NCBI RefSeq assembly: GCF_017948675.1
Contig: NZ_JAGFBU010000005.1
Coordinates: 62,001-126,000 of the forward strand
Direction: 5' to 3'
Length of the DNA stretch: 64,000 nt
Origin: Flavobacterium flabelliforme
GTDB lineage: Bacteria > Bacteroidota > Bacteroidia > Flavobacteriales > Flavobacteriaceae
Each line of letters starts with the position of its first letter. Positions within the stretch are counted from its first letter, which is position 1. The notes under the pieces are model-generated. The model was not told the DNA's origin. It was given only the letters and a program-made list of their open reading frames with translations, and searched no databases. Positions 37,096-47,572 of the stretch are shown here, in pieces. The position numbers and the translations under genes are program-made.

Positions 37096-39525
37096 ATGGT
37101 GAAAAATTGGATAAGAATATTTATATATAACCTAAAGCAAAACAAACTTTTTTCATTTTTGAATGCTTTAGGATTAGCCATAGGAATTGCGGGATTAATT
37201 TTTGCTTTACTGTATTGGAATGACGAACAGAGTTATGATGCATGGAATCCTGAGAAAGACAATGTTTTTCAGGTTTTGATAGAGAGAGGAGATGATATTA
37301 CTTGGACGTACGCTCCTGTCACATTCGAACCGTTCTTAAGAAATGACTCTGATATTGAAAAGATGATGTACTGTAAATATTGGTACGAATCTCCTCTTTA
37401 TAAATACAATGGTAAAAAAATAATCATTCAGAAATTATTTAATGCTCAAAAAACCTTTTTTGAATTTTTCCCTTTTGAGTTTATTCAGGGAAATATAAAA
37501 ACTGCGTTGCAAAATGAAAATAGCATTGCAATGAGCCAAAAGACAGCAACCCTTTTTTTTGGAGATGAAAACCCAATAGGCAAACAAATTCAATACGAAA
37601 ATGAAATTTTGACTGTTACCGCTGTTTATAAAATCCCGGGAAATTCATCGATTGCTCCAGATGCTGTTGTCAACAACATGAAAGCGAGACTAGATGCTGA
37701 TAAAGAGCAATGGGGAAATTTAAATAATGGTTGGTTTATAAAATTAAAAGATCCATCGAAAACGACTGAACTTACTGCAAAACTAAACGCTATTTACTAT
37801 GAAAATAACACCGTTAAAGAAGCAAAAAAAGAAGGAATTACCGCAAAAGATTATGAATCAAAATATGGCCATATTAATTTCATATTAGAACCTCTTTCTA
37901 TTTCTAGGTTACATTCTAAAGGCCAAGGATCACCGGAAGGAAAAGGGAATTATCAATTTCTACTAATAATGCTAGGATTATCAGTTTTGATATTAATTTT
38001 GTCTATTTTCAATTATGTAAATCTCGCCACAGCAAATGCTATTCGTCGCGCAAAAGAAGTGGGGGTTCGTAAAATTGTAGGAGCTTCAAAAAGGGATATT
38101 GTTAAACAATTTTTATTTGAAACAATAATAATTGTTCTAATTTCTATATTCTTAGCATTGGTTATTGTCGAGTTGTCAATGCCTTATTATAATGAATTTC
38201 TTGATAAAGAATTGGTTATTTATGGAAGTCAATTTTATGGTCAAATCATACTCATTTTTATAATTACAATAATTTCCGCAGGTATTCTCCCGGCAATCTA
38301 CGTTTCTAATTTTGAAACATTAAAAGTTTTAAAAGGAAATTTCGGGAGAAATAAAAGCGGTGTTTGGCTCCGAAACGCAATGCTAATTCTCCAATTTGCT
38401 ATTGCCTCTTTCTTTATCATTGGTTCTTATATTGTTTTGGAACAAGTCCGTTATTTAGGCAACAAAAAGTTAGGATTTTCAGGCAAACAGGTTGTAGATA
38501 TTGCTTACAATATATCTCAAAATGATCGAACTGGCCATGAATATGAACAAAAAATATTTAATCGTTACATAACTATCAAAAATGAAATTTTAAAAATAAA
38601 TGGGGTTGAACAAGTGGCAACTGGAGCATTTCGTTTTGGTGGTGGTAATGATTCTTCTTCGAGTTTTGCTTATAAAGGAATCAATATTCAAGCTAATGAT
38701 ATGGCGGTTGATTTTGGCATGCTCGAAATGATGAAAATAGAAATGACTCAAGGTCGCTATTTAAATCCAAAAATAGCTTCGGATACCATTAATTCGATGA
38801 TGGTAAATGAAACGGCTTTAAAGATGATGAAGGAGAAAAATCCGATTGGAAAAATTGTTGACTGGGGTGAAAATAAATATAAAATTGTAGGGGTTGTAAA
38901 AGACTTTAGCCTCTACAGTCCACAAAGGAAAGTACCGCCAATGGTCTTCTTCCATTTCAAAACCGTTAGCTCGATGATTGAAAATATAAGTGACATTTTT
39001 GTAAAATTAGAAACTAAAAACACGGAGCAAACTATTGCTGATATCCAAAAATTTTGGATTAAAAATGTCGATTCAGATTATCCTTTTCAATATGATTTTA
39101 TTGATAAAAGCTACAAACGAACTTATAAAGAGTATGTAAAACAAAAAAATCTATTCTCCTTACTGAATGGAATTGTAATTGCCATTGCCCTTTTTGGATT
39201 ACTTGCTTTGGCTTCTTATTCTATCGAAAGACGCATGAAAGAAATTGCTATTCGAAAAACACTTGGTGCTGAAACTAATGTTTTACTAATAGAACTTTCC
39301 AAACAATATGTTTTGTATTGTATAATAGGGTTTTTAATCGCTTTATATCCAGTCTACTATTTATTGAATAAATGGTTAGAAAATTTTGCCTATAGAATCG
39401 AAATTTCTATTTATCCATTTATAATAGGATTTGTTGCTTTGCTATTTTTAACGCTAGTTGTAGTGTTATCAAGAGCTTATCAAGCCACAAGAGTCGATGT
39501 ATTAAAATATTTAAAATACGAATAA
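37096..39525 (+). CDS. MacB/FtsX-like ABC permease, paralogue 2
   Basis: Same length (809 aa) and domain order as paralogue 1, and similar to it throughout, including the second periplasmic domain (GGGNDSSSSFAYKG). Its first 120 bp are nearly identical to the start of paralogue 3, and its last 250 bp are nearly identical to those of both neighbours. It starts 2 bp after paralogue 1. Whether it pairs with paralogue 1 or 3, or forms a homodimer, cannot be told from sequence. Confidence 0.92.
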   Translation: MVKNWIRIFIYNLKQNKLFSFLNALGLAIGIAGLIFALLYWNDEQSYDAWNPEKDNVFQVLIERGDDITWTYAPVTFEPFLRNDSDIEKMMYCKYWYESPLYKYNGKKIIIQKLFNAQKTFFEFFPFEFIQGNIKTALQNENSIAMSQKTATLFFGDENPIGKQIQYENEILTVTAVYKIPGNSSIAPDAVVNNMKARLDADKEQWGNLNNGWFIKLKDPSKTTELTAKLNAIYYENNTVKEAKKEGITAKDYESKYGHINFILEPLSISRLHSKGQGSPEGKGNYQFLLIMLGLSVLILILSIFNYVNLATANAIRRAKEVGVRKIVGASKRDIVKQFLFETIIIVLISIFLALVIVELSMPYYNEFLDKELVIYGSQFYGQIILIFIITIISAGILPAIYVSNFETLKVLKGNFGRNKSGVWLRNAMLILQFAIASFFIIGSYIVLEQVRYLGNKKLGFSGKQVVDIAYNISQNDRTGHEYEQKIFNRYITIKNEILKINGVEQVATGAFRFGGGNDSSSSFAYKGINIQANDMAVDFGMLEMMKIEMTQGRYLNPKIASDTINSMMVNETALKMMKEKNPIGKIVDWGENKYKIVGVVKDFSLYSPQRKVPPMVFFHFKTVSSMIENISDIFVKLETKNTEQTIADIQKFWIKNVDSDYPFQYDFIDKSYKRTYKEYVKQKNLFSLLNGIVIAIALFGLLALASYSIERRMKEIAIRKTLGAETNVLLIELSKQYVLYCIIGFLIALYPVYYLLNKWLENFAYRIEISIYPFIIGFVALLFLTLVVVLSRAYQATRVDVLKYLKYE

Positions 39526-39527
39526 AA

Positions 39528-41948
39528 ATGCTAAAAAATTGGATAAGAATATTTATATATAACCTAAAGCAAAACAAACTGTTTTCATTTTTGAATGCTT
39601 TAGGATTAGCTATAGGAATTGCGGGATTAATCTTTGCTTTACTGTATTGGAATGACGAACAAAGTTACAATGAATGGAATCCTGAAAAAGAAAAAGTTTT
39701 TCAGGTATTGGTACAACTTACCGATATGCCAATTTTAGCAGAAAATTCTATAAAGTTAAAAACATATCTTCAAAAAGATATTAATGTAGAAAAGCTTGTT
39801 TTTGCTGATAGTTGGTATCAAAATGATAAAATAATTTATAATGGTAAGAAAGTAGAAGTAGATAAAATTATGAATGTAGAAAGTGATTTCTTTTCTCTAT
39901 TTCCGTTCAAAATAATAAAAGGAAATGGTTATTCATCATTAAAGGACGATACGAGTATTGCAATTTCTGAAGCACTCTCTAAAAAAATTTTTGTAAACGA
40001 AAATCCAATTGGTAAACAGATAAATTGCTTAGGCACAATGCATGTTGTTCGTGCAGTTTATCAAATTTCTGGTAAATCGTCTGTCGCTCCAAATGTTATT
40101 GTCAATAAAATGAAGGATTTAGTAGATCCTGAAAAACAACACGGACTCTTTACATTAAAACTTTTACTAAAACTGAAAGACCCTTCAAAAGTAGAAGCTA
40201 CCCGATTATTGCTAGAAAAAGCTTATTACGAAGAAGTGATAGTTTTAAATGCAAAACAAGCAGGTTTTACATTGGAGGAAATGGAGAAAAAAATTGGACA
40301 TTTTACCGTTTTTATGGAACCGCTTTCAAAATCGCGATTACACTCAATTACAGATGGTTATCCCGAAGGACGAGGCAATTATCAGTTTATGTTGATTATG
40401 ATAGGATTATCTATTATGATTCTTATTCTTTCGATTGTAAATTATATCAATTTGGCAACTGCCAATGCTATAAGAAGAGCAAAAGAAGTAGGTGTTCGAA
40501 AAGTAGTCGGAGCATCAAAAAGCGATATTATAAAGCAATTTATTTTCGAAACTATTTTGATAAGCTTGTTTTCTCTTTTATTTGGATTAGTACTTGTAGA
40601 ACTGACTTTACCTTACTACAATCAGTTTTTAAATAAAAACTTAACCATAATTGGAAGCCAGTTCTACATTCAATTGCTACTTATTTTTATCATTACTATT
40701 TTTGTTTCAGGAATATTTCCAGCGATTTATGTCTCTAATTTTGAAACTTTAAAAGTTTTGAAAGGGAATTATGCAAGAAGTAAAAGTGGAATTTGGGTCC
40801 GCAACGGAATGTTGATTTTTCAATTTGCGATTGCTACTTTTTTTATTATAGGCTCTACAATTGTATATAAGCAGATAAATTATTTAAATCACAAAGATTT
40901 AGGATTTAAAGGAGATCAGGTCATTTCGGTGAATTTAAATTTTCCAGAATCAGCTTATAAAGTAGAAAATGTTAGTCAAAATATTTACAATAAATACGCT
41001 ACATTAAAACAAGAACTTTTAAAAATAAAAGGTGTTGAATCTGTTTCTACTGGAGCGATTTCTTTTACCGGAACTTCTGGAGATTTATCACCAATTTTAT
41101 ATAATGATGTTTTATTCAAAGAAAATAACGTTGCTATTGATTTTGGGATGCTTGAATTGATGAACATAAAGATTACAAAAGGCAGGGGATTTACTGAAAA
41201 ATTTGCTTCGGATACGCTCAATTCTATTTTGATTAATGAAACTGCTCAAAAATTAATGAATATTAACAATCCAATTGGTAAAGAAGTTTTATTAAGAAAT
41301 CAAAAGTTAAAAATTGTAGGTGTTGTTAAAGATTTTAATGTATTAAGTCCAGAAATTAATGTTCTTCCTATGACTTTTTATCACATAAAAACTTTCGAAA
41401 GTGCTGGCGGTATTGATAAAATTTACATAAAATTAAAATCGGTAGGTATTGAAAATACATTAGCTGATATTGAAAAGTTATGGTCAAAAGTAGATACAGA
41501 ATATCCTTTTAAATATGATTTTGTAGACAAGCAATATGCGAGAACGTACGAATCTTATGTAAAGCAAAACAACCTCTTTTCATTACTAAATATCATTGTA
41601 ATTGGTATTGCCCTTTTTGGATTATTTGCTTTGGCTTCCTATTCTATACAAAGTAGAATGAAAGAAATTGCTATTCGAAAAGCGATTGGCGCCGAAACTA
41701 ATGTTTTACTAATAGAACTTTCCAAACAATATATTTTGTATTGTATAATAGGGTTTTTAATTGCTTTATATCCAGTATACTATTTATTGAATAAATGGTT
41801 AGAAAATTTTGCCTATAGAATCGAAATATCTATTTATCCCTTTATAATAGGATTTGTTGCTTTGCTATTTTTAACGCTAGTTGTAGTGTTATCAAGAGCC
41901 TATCAAGCCACAAGAGTTGATGTATTAAAATATTTAAAATATGAATAA
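39528..41948 (+). CDS. MacB/FtsX-like ABC permease, paralogue 3
   Basis: This copy, 806 aa, keeps both FtsX blocks (NYINLATANAIRRAKEVGVRKVVGAS and SRMKEIAIRKAIGAE). Its two periplasmic domains are the most divergent of the three: the GGGNDSSSS segment is replaced by FTGTSGDLSP. It starts 2 bp after paralogue 2 and overlaps the TolC-like gene by 8 bp. The pattern of identical ends and a diverged middle suggests conversion between copies with selection for different periplasmic contacts. Confidence 0.92.
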   Translation: MLKNWIRIFIYNLKQNKLFSFLNALGLAIGIAGLIFALLYWNDEQSYNEWNPEKEKVFQVLVQLTDMPILAENSIKLKTYLQKDINVEKLVFADSWYQNDKIIYNGKKVEVDKIMNVESDFFSLFPFKIIKGNGYSSLKDDTSIAISEALSKKIFVNENPIGKQINCLGTMHVVRAVYQISGKSSVAPNVIVNKMKDLVDPEKQHGLFTLKLLLKLKDPSKVEATRLLLEKAYYEEVIVLNAKQAGFTLEEMEKKIGHFTVFMEPLSKSRLHSITDGYPEGRGNYQFMLIMIGLSIMILILSIVNYINLATANAIRRAKEVGVRKVVGASKSDIIKQFIFETILISLFSLLFGLVLVELTLPYYNQFLNKNLTIIGSQFYIQLLLIFIITIFVSGIFPAIYVSNFETLKVLKGNYARSKSGIWVRNGMLIFQFAIATFFIIGSTIVYKQINYLNHKDLGFKGDQVISVNLNFPESAYKVENVSQNIYNKYATLKQELLKIKGVESVSTGAISFTGTSGDLSPILYNDVLFKENNVAIDFGMLELMNIKITKGRGFTEKFASDTLNSILINETAQKLMNINNPIGKEVLLRNQKLKIVGVVKDFNVLSPEINVLPMTFYHIKTFESAGGIDKIYIKLKSVGIENTLADIEKLWSKVDTEYPFKYDFVDKQYARTYESYVKQNNLFSLLNIIVIGIALFGLFALASYSIQSRMKEIAIRKAIGAETNVLLIELSKQYILYCIIGFLIALYPVYYLLNKWLENFAYRIEISIYPFIIGFVALLFLTLVVVLSRAYQATRVDVLKYLKYE

Positions 41949-43236
41949 TAAAGTCATTTCAGCCATCATTTTTTTCGTATTTACTACGCTAGTAAGTGCT
42001 CAAGAAAATTCTTGGTCGGTTAACAAATGTATTTCGGTAGGTTTACAAAACAACATCGAAATTAAAATAAGACAATTAGAAATAAAACGCACTGAAAAAT
42101 TGCAACATTCTGTTTTAAACCGAATGTTGCCCGCTGTTACTTTATATGGAGATCAAAGTTATAATTTTGGTTCTACGATCGATCCTTCTACTAACGGAAG
42201 AGTGAGTTCTAACATTCAGAATGATAATTTTTATTTGAATGCAAAAATGAATCTAATTGATTTTAGTGCTTTTGCAAATGCTCAAAAAGATAAAATAAAT
42301 ATGGAGTTGGCTAAAGCAGATGCAGCAGTGATCGAAAATGAGTATAAACTTCAGATTTTAGAAAGCTATTACCAAGCGCTCTACACGCAAGAATTACTAA
42401 AAATTCAGAAAGAGCAATTCAAACAAAGTGAATTCAACTTAGAAAGAATAAACAAGGAAGTAAATATTGGTAGTAAACCTCAAAGCGACTTATATGACAT
42501 GCAATTGAGTTTTTCTGAAGATGAAAGTAGGAACATGCAAACCGAACAATTGTATGAAATTCAGAAGATGCAGTTGTTCCAGTTACTGAATTTTACTGCC
42601 GTTGCAATAGGTCAAATTGAATTGCAACGAGAAGCTCTCTATGAGAAAGAACAAATAACGAGCAATAATCCTAAAATAAAACGTGCAGCACTTCAATTTG
42701 AAAATATCTTAAAAACGATAAGCATTGAAAGAGCGAATAATTTACCAATATTGTCTGCCTATTATGGATATTCGACTTTTTATTATAAAAACCTAAAAAT
42801 GACTGATCCAAATGCTGTCGCTTTTTTCAGTCAGCTGCAAGACAATAAAAGTCAGCAAGTAGGAGTACAGTTGGCAGTTCCCATTTTTAATGGTTTTCGT
42901 AACAATAAAAAAATTAGTGCTTCTAAAATAGAAAGTGAAAAAACAAAACAATTGATGGAGCAAGAAAAGCAAGAGTTAGATAAAAAAATTGCTTTAGAAG
43001 AAATGAATGAGCAAAATTATATAAAATTAAAGCAAAAATTAGTTGAAAAGCAAAGCTATGCCAAAGCATCATTAGCTACAACACAAGCCAAATTTACAAA
43101 CGGAAAAATAGAAGCTATTTTATATACAACCGTAAAAAATCAATTGCTTGCTGCTGAATATGAAGTATTAAAAAATGAACTACAAATACAATATTCTAGT
43201 TTGAGAGTTAGTTTGTTAAAGTACAATAGTTTATAG
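41941..43236 (+). CDS. TolC-family outer-membrane efflux protein
   Basis: A signal peptide (ending LVSAQ) is followed by the duplicated outer-membrane efflux protein fold. The first half contains CISVGLQNNIEIKIRQLEI and a LESYYQALYTQELL helix. The second has GVQLAVPIFNGFRNNKKISASKIE and ends in long amphipathic helices. At 431 residues it is a usual length. It overlaps permease 3 by 8 bp and completes a tripartite export system with the adaptor, ATPase and permeases. The substrate is unknown. Confidence 0.9.
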   Translation: MNNKVISAIIFFVFTTLVSAQENSWSVNKCISVGLQNNIEIKIRQLEIKRTEKLQHSVLNRMLPAVTLYGDQSYNFGSTIDPSTNGRVSSNIQNDNFYLNAKMNLIDFSAFANAQKDKINMELAKADAAVIENEYKLQILESYYQALYTQELLKIQKEQFKQSEFNLERINKEVNIGSKPQSDLYDMQLSFSEDESRNMQTEQLYEIQKMQLFQLLNFTAVAIGQIELQREALYEKEQITSNNPKIKRAALQFENILKTISIERANNLPILSAYYGYSTFYYKNLKMTDPNAVAFFSQLQDNKSQQVGVQLAVPIFNGFRNNKKISASKIESEKTKQLMEQEKQELDKKIALEEMNEQNYIKLKQKLVEKQSYAKASLATTQAKFTNGKIEAILYTTVKNQLLAAEYEVLKNELQIQYSSLRVSLLKYNSL

Positions 43237-43308
43237 TTTTACCCACAATACAATTCGTTTGAACTCCATTTTATAGAATTAATTTAAAAAATAATTTAAA
43301 TTGAATAC

Positions 43309-43340
43309 AAAAAAAACTCCTCTAAAATAAGGAGTTTTTT
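43309..43340. terminator. Bidirectional terminator between efflux operon and acyl-CoA oxidase gene
   Basis: AAAAAACTCCT pairs with AGGAGTTTTTT around an 8-base loop, flanked by A and T runs. It separates two convergent genes. Confidence 0.8.
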
Positions 43341-43361
43341 GTTATTTGAAAATTTTTATTC

Positions 43362-45620
43362 TTAAAAGGCAATTGGTGCAGCAAGACAAGAGTCTGGAAT
43401 ATCAAAAGCTTTAACCAACGCAACCGCATCAGGTCTAATATCCCAACACAACTGATTGACCATCTTACGAATTGCTTTTGTTTTTACCGCTTCCATATAG
43501 CCATCTTCTAAATACCAACCTTTATTTTTCTCTATCTGGGCAAGTGCATATAGTTGACATAATTTAATCATTGCAGCCTTGCTATCGTTATCTTCAATAG
43601 TTTTAATAGCCTCTTGAAACTGCTCTAAAACTATTCTTTCTAGATAAGCTTGCGCGACATCAATCATTTGATGTTGCACTACATTAAAGGCATCATAAGG
43701 ATCAAGACCACTTTCAATCAATTTTTTTAAACGTTTTGCCGCAGAAGCTAAAGTAGTTTTTTCACGATGTATAAACGCATTCAAATGAAACTCTTGATCA
43801 ATCAAATGAGTTTCATCTGTTTTTCGAGTTGCAATCGGATTTTTTTCAGCGAAAGCTGTTTTTGCATTATCATACACATATTGAATGATACCCATGGCAT
43901 CCATTTGTCCAAATGATTTTCGAAATTCGGATAAACGGTTTTTAGCCACTAATTGCATTAATACGGTGTTATCTCCTTCAAAAGTGGTATATACTTCAGT
44001 ATCATTTTTTAAAGCATCAATTCGATTTTCAGACAAATATCCTTTACCGCCACAAGCTTCTCGACATTCTTGTAAAATAGCAGTTGTACTCCAAGTAGAG
44101 TAGGCTTTCATACCTGCCGCCAATGCTTCAATTTCTGGCATTTCGGCTTCGGTTCTCTGCATAAACCGTTTGGTAACATATTGCAGTGCAAAGTGATTGG
44201 CGTAGGTTTTAGCTACTAGCGGAAGCAAACGTCTTTGATGAATTCGATAATTTAATATCGGAACTTCAGAGCCACCTTCTGGTCCAAATTGTCGGCGTTT
44301 ATCGCTATATTGTATTGCAATGGTTAGCCCAGATTTGGCTGCAGACAAAGCAGATCTAGGAATACCAATTCGACCACCAACCAAAGTTCCTAACATGGTG
44401 AAAAATCGTCTATTATCACTTGGAATTGGACTTTCGAATTCACCTTTATCATTAACGGAAGCAAAACGATCGAGCATGTTTTCTTTTGGAATAACCACCT
44501 GATCAAAACTGATCGTTCCGTTATCTACTCCGTTAAGCCCCATTTTTAGCCCACAATCATTTATAGTAATGCCTTTTAAAACCACACTATTAGTATCGCG
44601 AATGGGCACTATAAATGCGTTGACTCCATAATCTGTGTTATCAATTATTAACTTAGCAAAAACGGTTGCCATTTGTCCGTGAACGGCTGCATTACCAATA
44701 TATTCTTTCTGTGCTTTTTGATGTGGCGTATGAATGGTAAATGTCTGATCATCGTGATTGTAAGTGGCTGTGGTTTCCATCCCTTTCACATTCGATCCAT
44801 GATTGGTTTCTGTCATGGCAAAACAACCGGGTATTTTAAGTGAGCCAATATCTTTTAAGTATTTAGCATAGTGTTTTTCTGTACCTAAAGAGTGAACACT
44901 CATTCCCCAAAGTCCAAATTGAACACCAAATTTAATAACTAAACTTAGATCGTGGTAACTCAAGGTCTCCATTATAGCAAAATAATCGGCTATATTATCT
45001 CCGCCACCGTATTCTTTAGGATAAGCCATGTTACCTAAATTTTCTTTGGCAAGTATTTTGCACCAATCATAGACTTTTTCTCTATAAATAGCCGTGTCAG
45101 TAGAAGTTTCGTAAGCAAATTCAGGCTGACTGATTATCAGTTTTACTTTTTTTATTATTGCTGCTTGCTCGCCATCCAAAATTCTTGTGAGCTTTTCAAT
45201 TTCAAAACTTGTAGTCGTTTGAAGATTTGAAGTTAAACTATTCGATTTGTTTTTGAAATCTGTAATTATTTCTTCGCCAGAAATTCCTAAATCATTTTCG
45301 AGTTGTATAAATACGGCACGCAAATCTTTACTACTATTTTCATTATCAGAAAGTAATGTTGCTATTTCAAAAGTAGATTTTAAAGTAGGATTTTCGTTGA
45401 GAACGGTTTCTATTTCTGATTTCCAACTGTTTATTGTGGTTCGTGTTGGTGGTGTTTTGCTATCTAAATTAGAGAGTAGTATTTCCTGCTCTTTTGTATT
45501 TAACCAATCTTGTGAAAGGATGAAATTCTGTAAAGTCACGAATTCTTTTTGAGTCAAAAGATCGTCTGACCAAACGAGGTAAAAAAGAGGTATAAAAGCT
45601 TTTAGTTTGGAATCTTTCAT
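43362..45620 (-). CDS. Acyl-CoA oxidase/dehydrogenase-like flavoenzyme
   Basis: The protein belongs to the acyl-CoA oxidase branch of the acyl-CoA dehydrogenase superfamily: FAMTETNHGSNVKGMETTATY (FAD and substrate region, about residue 265), GRIGIPRSALSAAKSGLTIAIQYSDKRRQFG, and YTTFEGDNTVLMQLVAKNRL. The Glu in the last motif is at the position of the catalytic base. At 752 residues it is longer than ordinary dehydrogenases (about 380) and close to the oxidase size, with about 165 N-terminal and 200 C-terminal extra residues. It would take part in fatty-acid beta-oxidation. It is a single gene. Confidence 0.88.
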   Translation of the reverse strand: MKDSKLKAFIPLFYLVWSDDLLTQKEFVTLQNFILSQDWLNTKEQEILLSNLDSKTPPTRTTINSWKSEIETVLNENPTLKSTFEIATLLSDNENSSKDLRAVFIQLENDLGISGEEIITDFKNKSNSLTSNLQTTTSFEIEKLTRILDGEQAAIIKKVKLIISQPEFAYETSTDTAIYREKVYDWCKILAKENLGNMAYPKEYGGGDNIADYFAIMETLSYHDLSLVIKFGVQFGLWGMSVHSLGTEKHYAKYLKDIGSLKIPGCFAMTETNHGSNVKGMETTATYNHDDQTFTIHTPHQKAQKEYIGNAAVHGQMATVFAKLIIDNTDYGVNAFIVPIRDTNSVVLKGITINDCGLKMGLNGVDNGTISFDQVVIPKENMLDRFASVNDKGEFESPIPSDNRRFFTMLGTLVGGRIGIPRSALSAAKSGLTIAIQYSDKRRQFGPEGGSEVPILNYRIHQRRLLPLVAKTYANHFALQYVTKRFMQRTEAEMPEIEALAAGMKAYSTWSTTAILQECREACGGKGYLSENRIDALKNDTEVYTTFEGDNTVLMQLVAKNRLSEFRKSFGQMDAMGIIQYVYDNAKTAFAEKNPIATRKTDETHLIDQEFHLNAFIHREKTTLASAAKRLKKLIESGLDPYDAFNVVQHQMIDVAQAYLERIVLEQFQEAIKTIEDNDSKAAMIKLCQLYALAQIEKNKGWYLEDGYMEAVKTKAIRKMVNQLCWDIRPDAVALVKAFDIPDSCLAAPIAF

Positions 45621-45765
45621 AGTAAATTAAATTTTTATAAAATCTTAAGTTGTGTCAAGATAATAAAATATAATTCCTTAAAAGATAAATTAACACGACT
45701 TTCACGTTCTGATATCTTCTAATTAAAGTGATTTTAAAACTAATTCAGAGAAATAATACTAGTAC

Positions 45766-46698
45766 TTAATCTAAGGTCAAAGCACCTAAAATTTCCTCTG
45801 ATAAAAAAGGACCGCCAGGATATCGAGCGGTATAATCTAAATTCATCCAGATTTGTCCGCGTTCATCTACGTGATAAAAAAGCTTTTTATCGCGACTTTC
45901 GTTTGGAAATAATATGTTTTTAATCAAAAAGTTTACTTTTTCTAAATCAGCATGAGATCCAATGAGTATTTCTGGGTAAATATGTCCTTTGGTGTGTATC
46001 AATCGAGGTGTTCCACCAATGGCTCTTACACAAGCCGCCATCAAAATGGAGTGATCATCACAATCACCAGAAAAATAGAGTAACGATTCTGTAGCAGTAG
46101 CAATATAATCTCCTGCTTTAGGATCACTTACATAATTCCACCTACTATTAATTTCTTTAAAAACGGCAAAACATTGAATTATGGTTCGGTACTCAGCATA
46201 TCCTTTTACATCCTTAAAATATTTTGAAGTAGCCATTACAGCAAAATTCCTAACTTTTGGATTTTGATATTCAATTGCATTAATAATTTTGGATTTATTA
46301 GGAAACGGAAGTAATTTGGCAATGATAATATCTTGAGGATATGGATTGTAGGACATGCTATACATCATCGTGTTGTAGTCCTCATACACACTATTAAACC
46401 CATAATTCCCAATAGTTGAACCGTAAACTAATACTATTAAATAAAGAATAATACAAAAAATAATTATTGTTCGTAACATTCTTAAAATAAGTTGAATGAC
46501 AACGATCATTACAATGAAAAGTATAACACGATCAATATTTAAAAACCAGTTTGGATTGATTAAATTTTGATGTAAAATTATAAAAAGCGGAATAGCAATC
46601 AAAATATTAAGTACAAAAATAATAACATCATCCCAAGGTTTTTTGACCTGAAGTTTTTGTTTTATATCTTGAAAAGTAATGTTTTTGAATTTTATCAT
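45766..46698 (-). CDS. Transglutaminase-like membrane protein
   Basis: Three hydrophobic segments in the first ~110 residues are followed by a transglutaminase-like domain. The catalytic Cys lies in YFSGDCDDHSILMAACVRAIGG (about residue 213), His in RLIHTKGHIYPEI, and the third residue is probably Asp in MNLDYTARYPGG. Such proteins may cut or modify proteins or peptidoglycan, and no substrate can be inferred. It lies 22 bp after the binding-protein gene and is likely co-transcribed with it and the GNAT. Confidence 0.75.
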   Translation of the reverse strand: MIKFKNITFQDIKQKLQVKKPWDDVIIFVLNILIAIPLFIILHQNLINPNWFLNIDRVILFIVMIVVIQLILRMLRTIIIFCIILYLIVLVYGSTIGNYGFNSVYEDYNTMMYSMSYNPYPQDIIIAKLLPFPNKSKIINAIEYQNPKVRNFAVMATSKYFKDVKGYAEYRTIIQCFAVFKEINSRWNYVSDPKAGDYIATATESLLYFSGDCDDHSILMAACVRAIGGTPRLIHTKGHIYPEILIGSHADLEKVNFLIKNILFPNESRDKKLFYHVDERGQIWMNLDYTARYPGGPFLSEEILGALTLD

Positions 46699-46720
46699 AC
46701 TTGAAACTACAAACAGTAAT

Positions 46721-47572
46721 CTAAACCGTCTTTACAATACCCTCAAAAGTACCTTTTTTATCTATAATTTTAAGTTGAAAAAGCTGATTTTGAACTTTGT
46801 TTAACATTTCATTGGTTATTTGTTTTTGAGACCATGTTGTTAATGCTAACCAATCTTGAATATCTTCTATTTTTTGATCGTAATTGGATGCCAAAGTTTT
46901 ATCAATACTTGGGATATCTTTGAATTCCTCTGTAGTTTGATTGATGATTGCAAGAATTTTTGAGATAATCTTCCGATCATTTTTTAAAATTTCTTCGCGA
47001 ACAGCAATTACAAAACACGGCCAAGGAGTAGGGCAATCTGCAATTCTTCTAAAAATACCTTTATCTACTAGTGGTTTCGTCATAAAGCGTTCCCACATAA
47101 AATAATCAGCAGTTTGATTGGTCAATGCTTCAACCGCTCCGTCGATGGTGTTAATGATTTCAAATTGCAAATCATCTGTTGCCCAGTTTTGATTATTAGC
47201 ATTTACGTATGCCATTAATTGGGAACCCGAACCTAGACGAGAAATAGCTACTTTTTTATTTTCTAAATCCGCAAGAGTTTTATAATCTGATTTTGCAGCC
47301 ACGTGAATTCCCCAAATTAATGGACTTTCAACATAAACCTGAACAATTTTGCTTGGATTTCCAGCAACAATATCTTTTACAATTCCTTCGGTTAAGATAA
47401 CTGCAATATCAATGTCACCATCTCGAAGCATTTGACACATTTTCCCAGTTCCTTCGGGAACATCTGTCCATTGTAAATCGATATTCTGTTTTTCGAAATC
47501 TCCGTTTTCTATGGCTAAATGCCAAGGTAAATTGAAATGTTCTGGAACTCCAGCTATTTTTATTGTTTTCAT
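46721..47572 (-). CDS. NMT1/THI5-like substrate-binding protein without a signal peptide
   Basis: The sequence starts directly with the mature fold of a periplasmic binding protein (KTIKIAGVPEHFNLPWHLAIENGDFEKQNIDLQW) and continues with DIDIAVILTEGIVKDIVAG and KVAISRLGSGSQLMAYV. The family usually binds sulfonates, pyrimidine precursors or similar small molecules for ABC import. Here there is no signal peptide and no permease or ATPase gene nearby, so it may act in the cytoplasm. It overlaps the GNAT gene by 4 bp. Confidence 0.75.
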   Translation of the reverse strand: MKTIKIAGVPEHFNLPWHLAIENGDFEKQNIDLQWTDVPEGTGKMCQMLRDGDIDIAVILTEGIVKDIVAGNPSKIVQVYVESPLIWGIHVAAKSDYKTLADLENKKVAISRLGSGSQLMAYVNANNQNWATDDLQFEIINTIDGAVEALTNQTADYFMWERFMTKPLVDKGIFRRIADCPTPWPCFVIAVREEILKNDRKIISKILAIINQTTEEFKDIPSIDKTLASNYDQKIEDIQDWLALTTWSQKQITNEMLNKVQNQLFQLKIIDKKGTFEGIVKTV

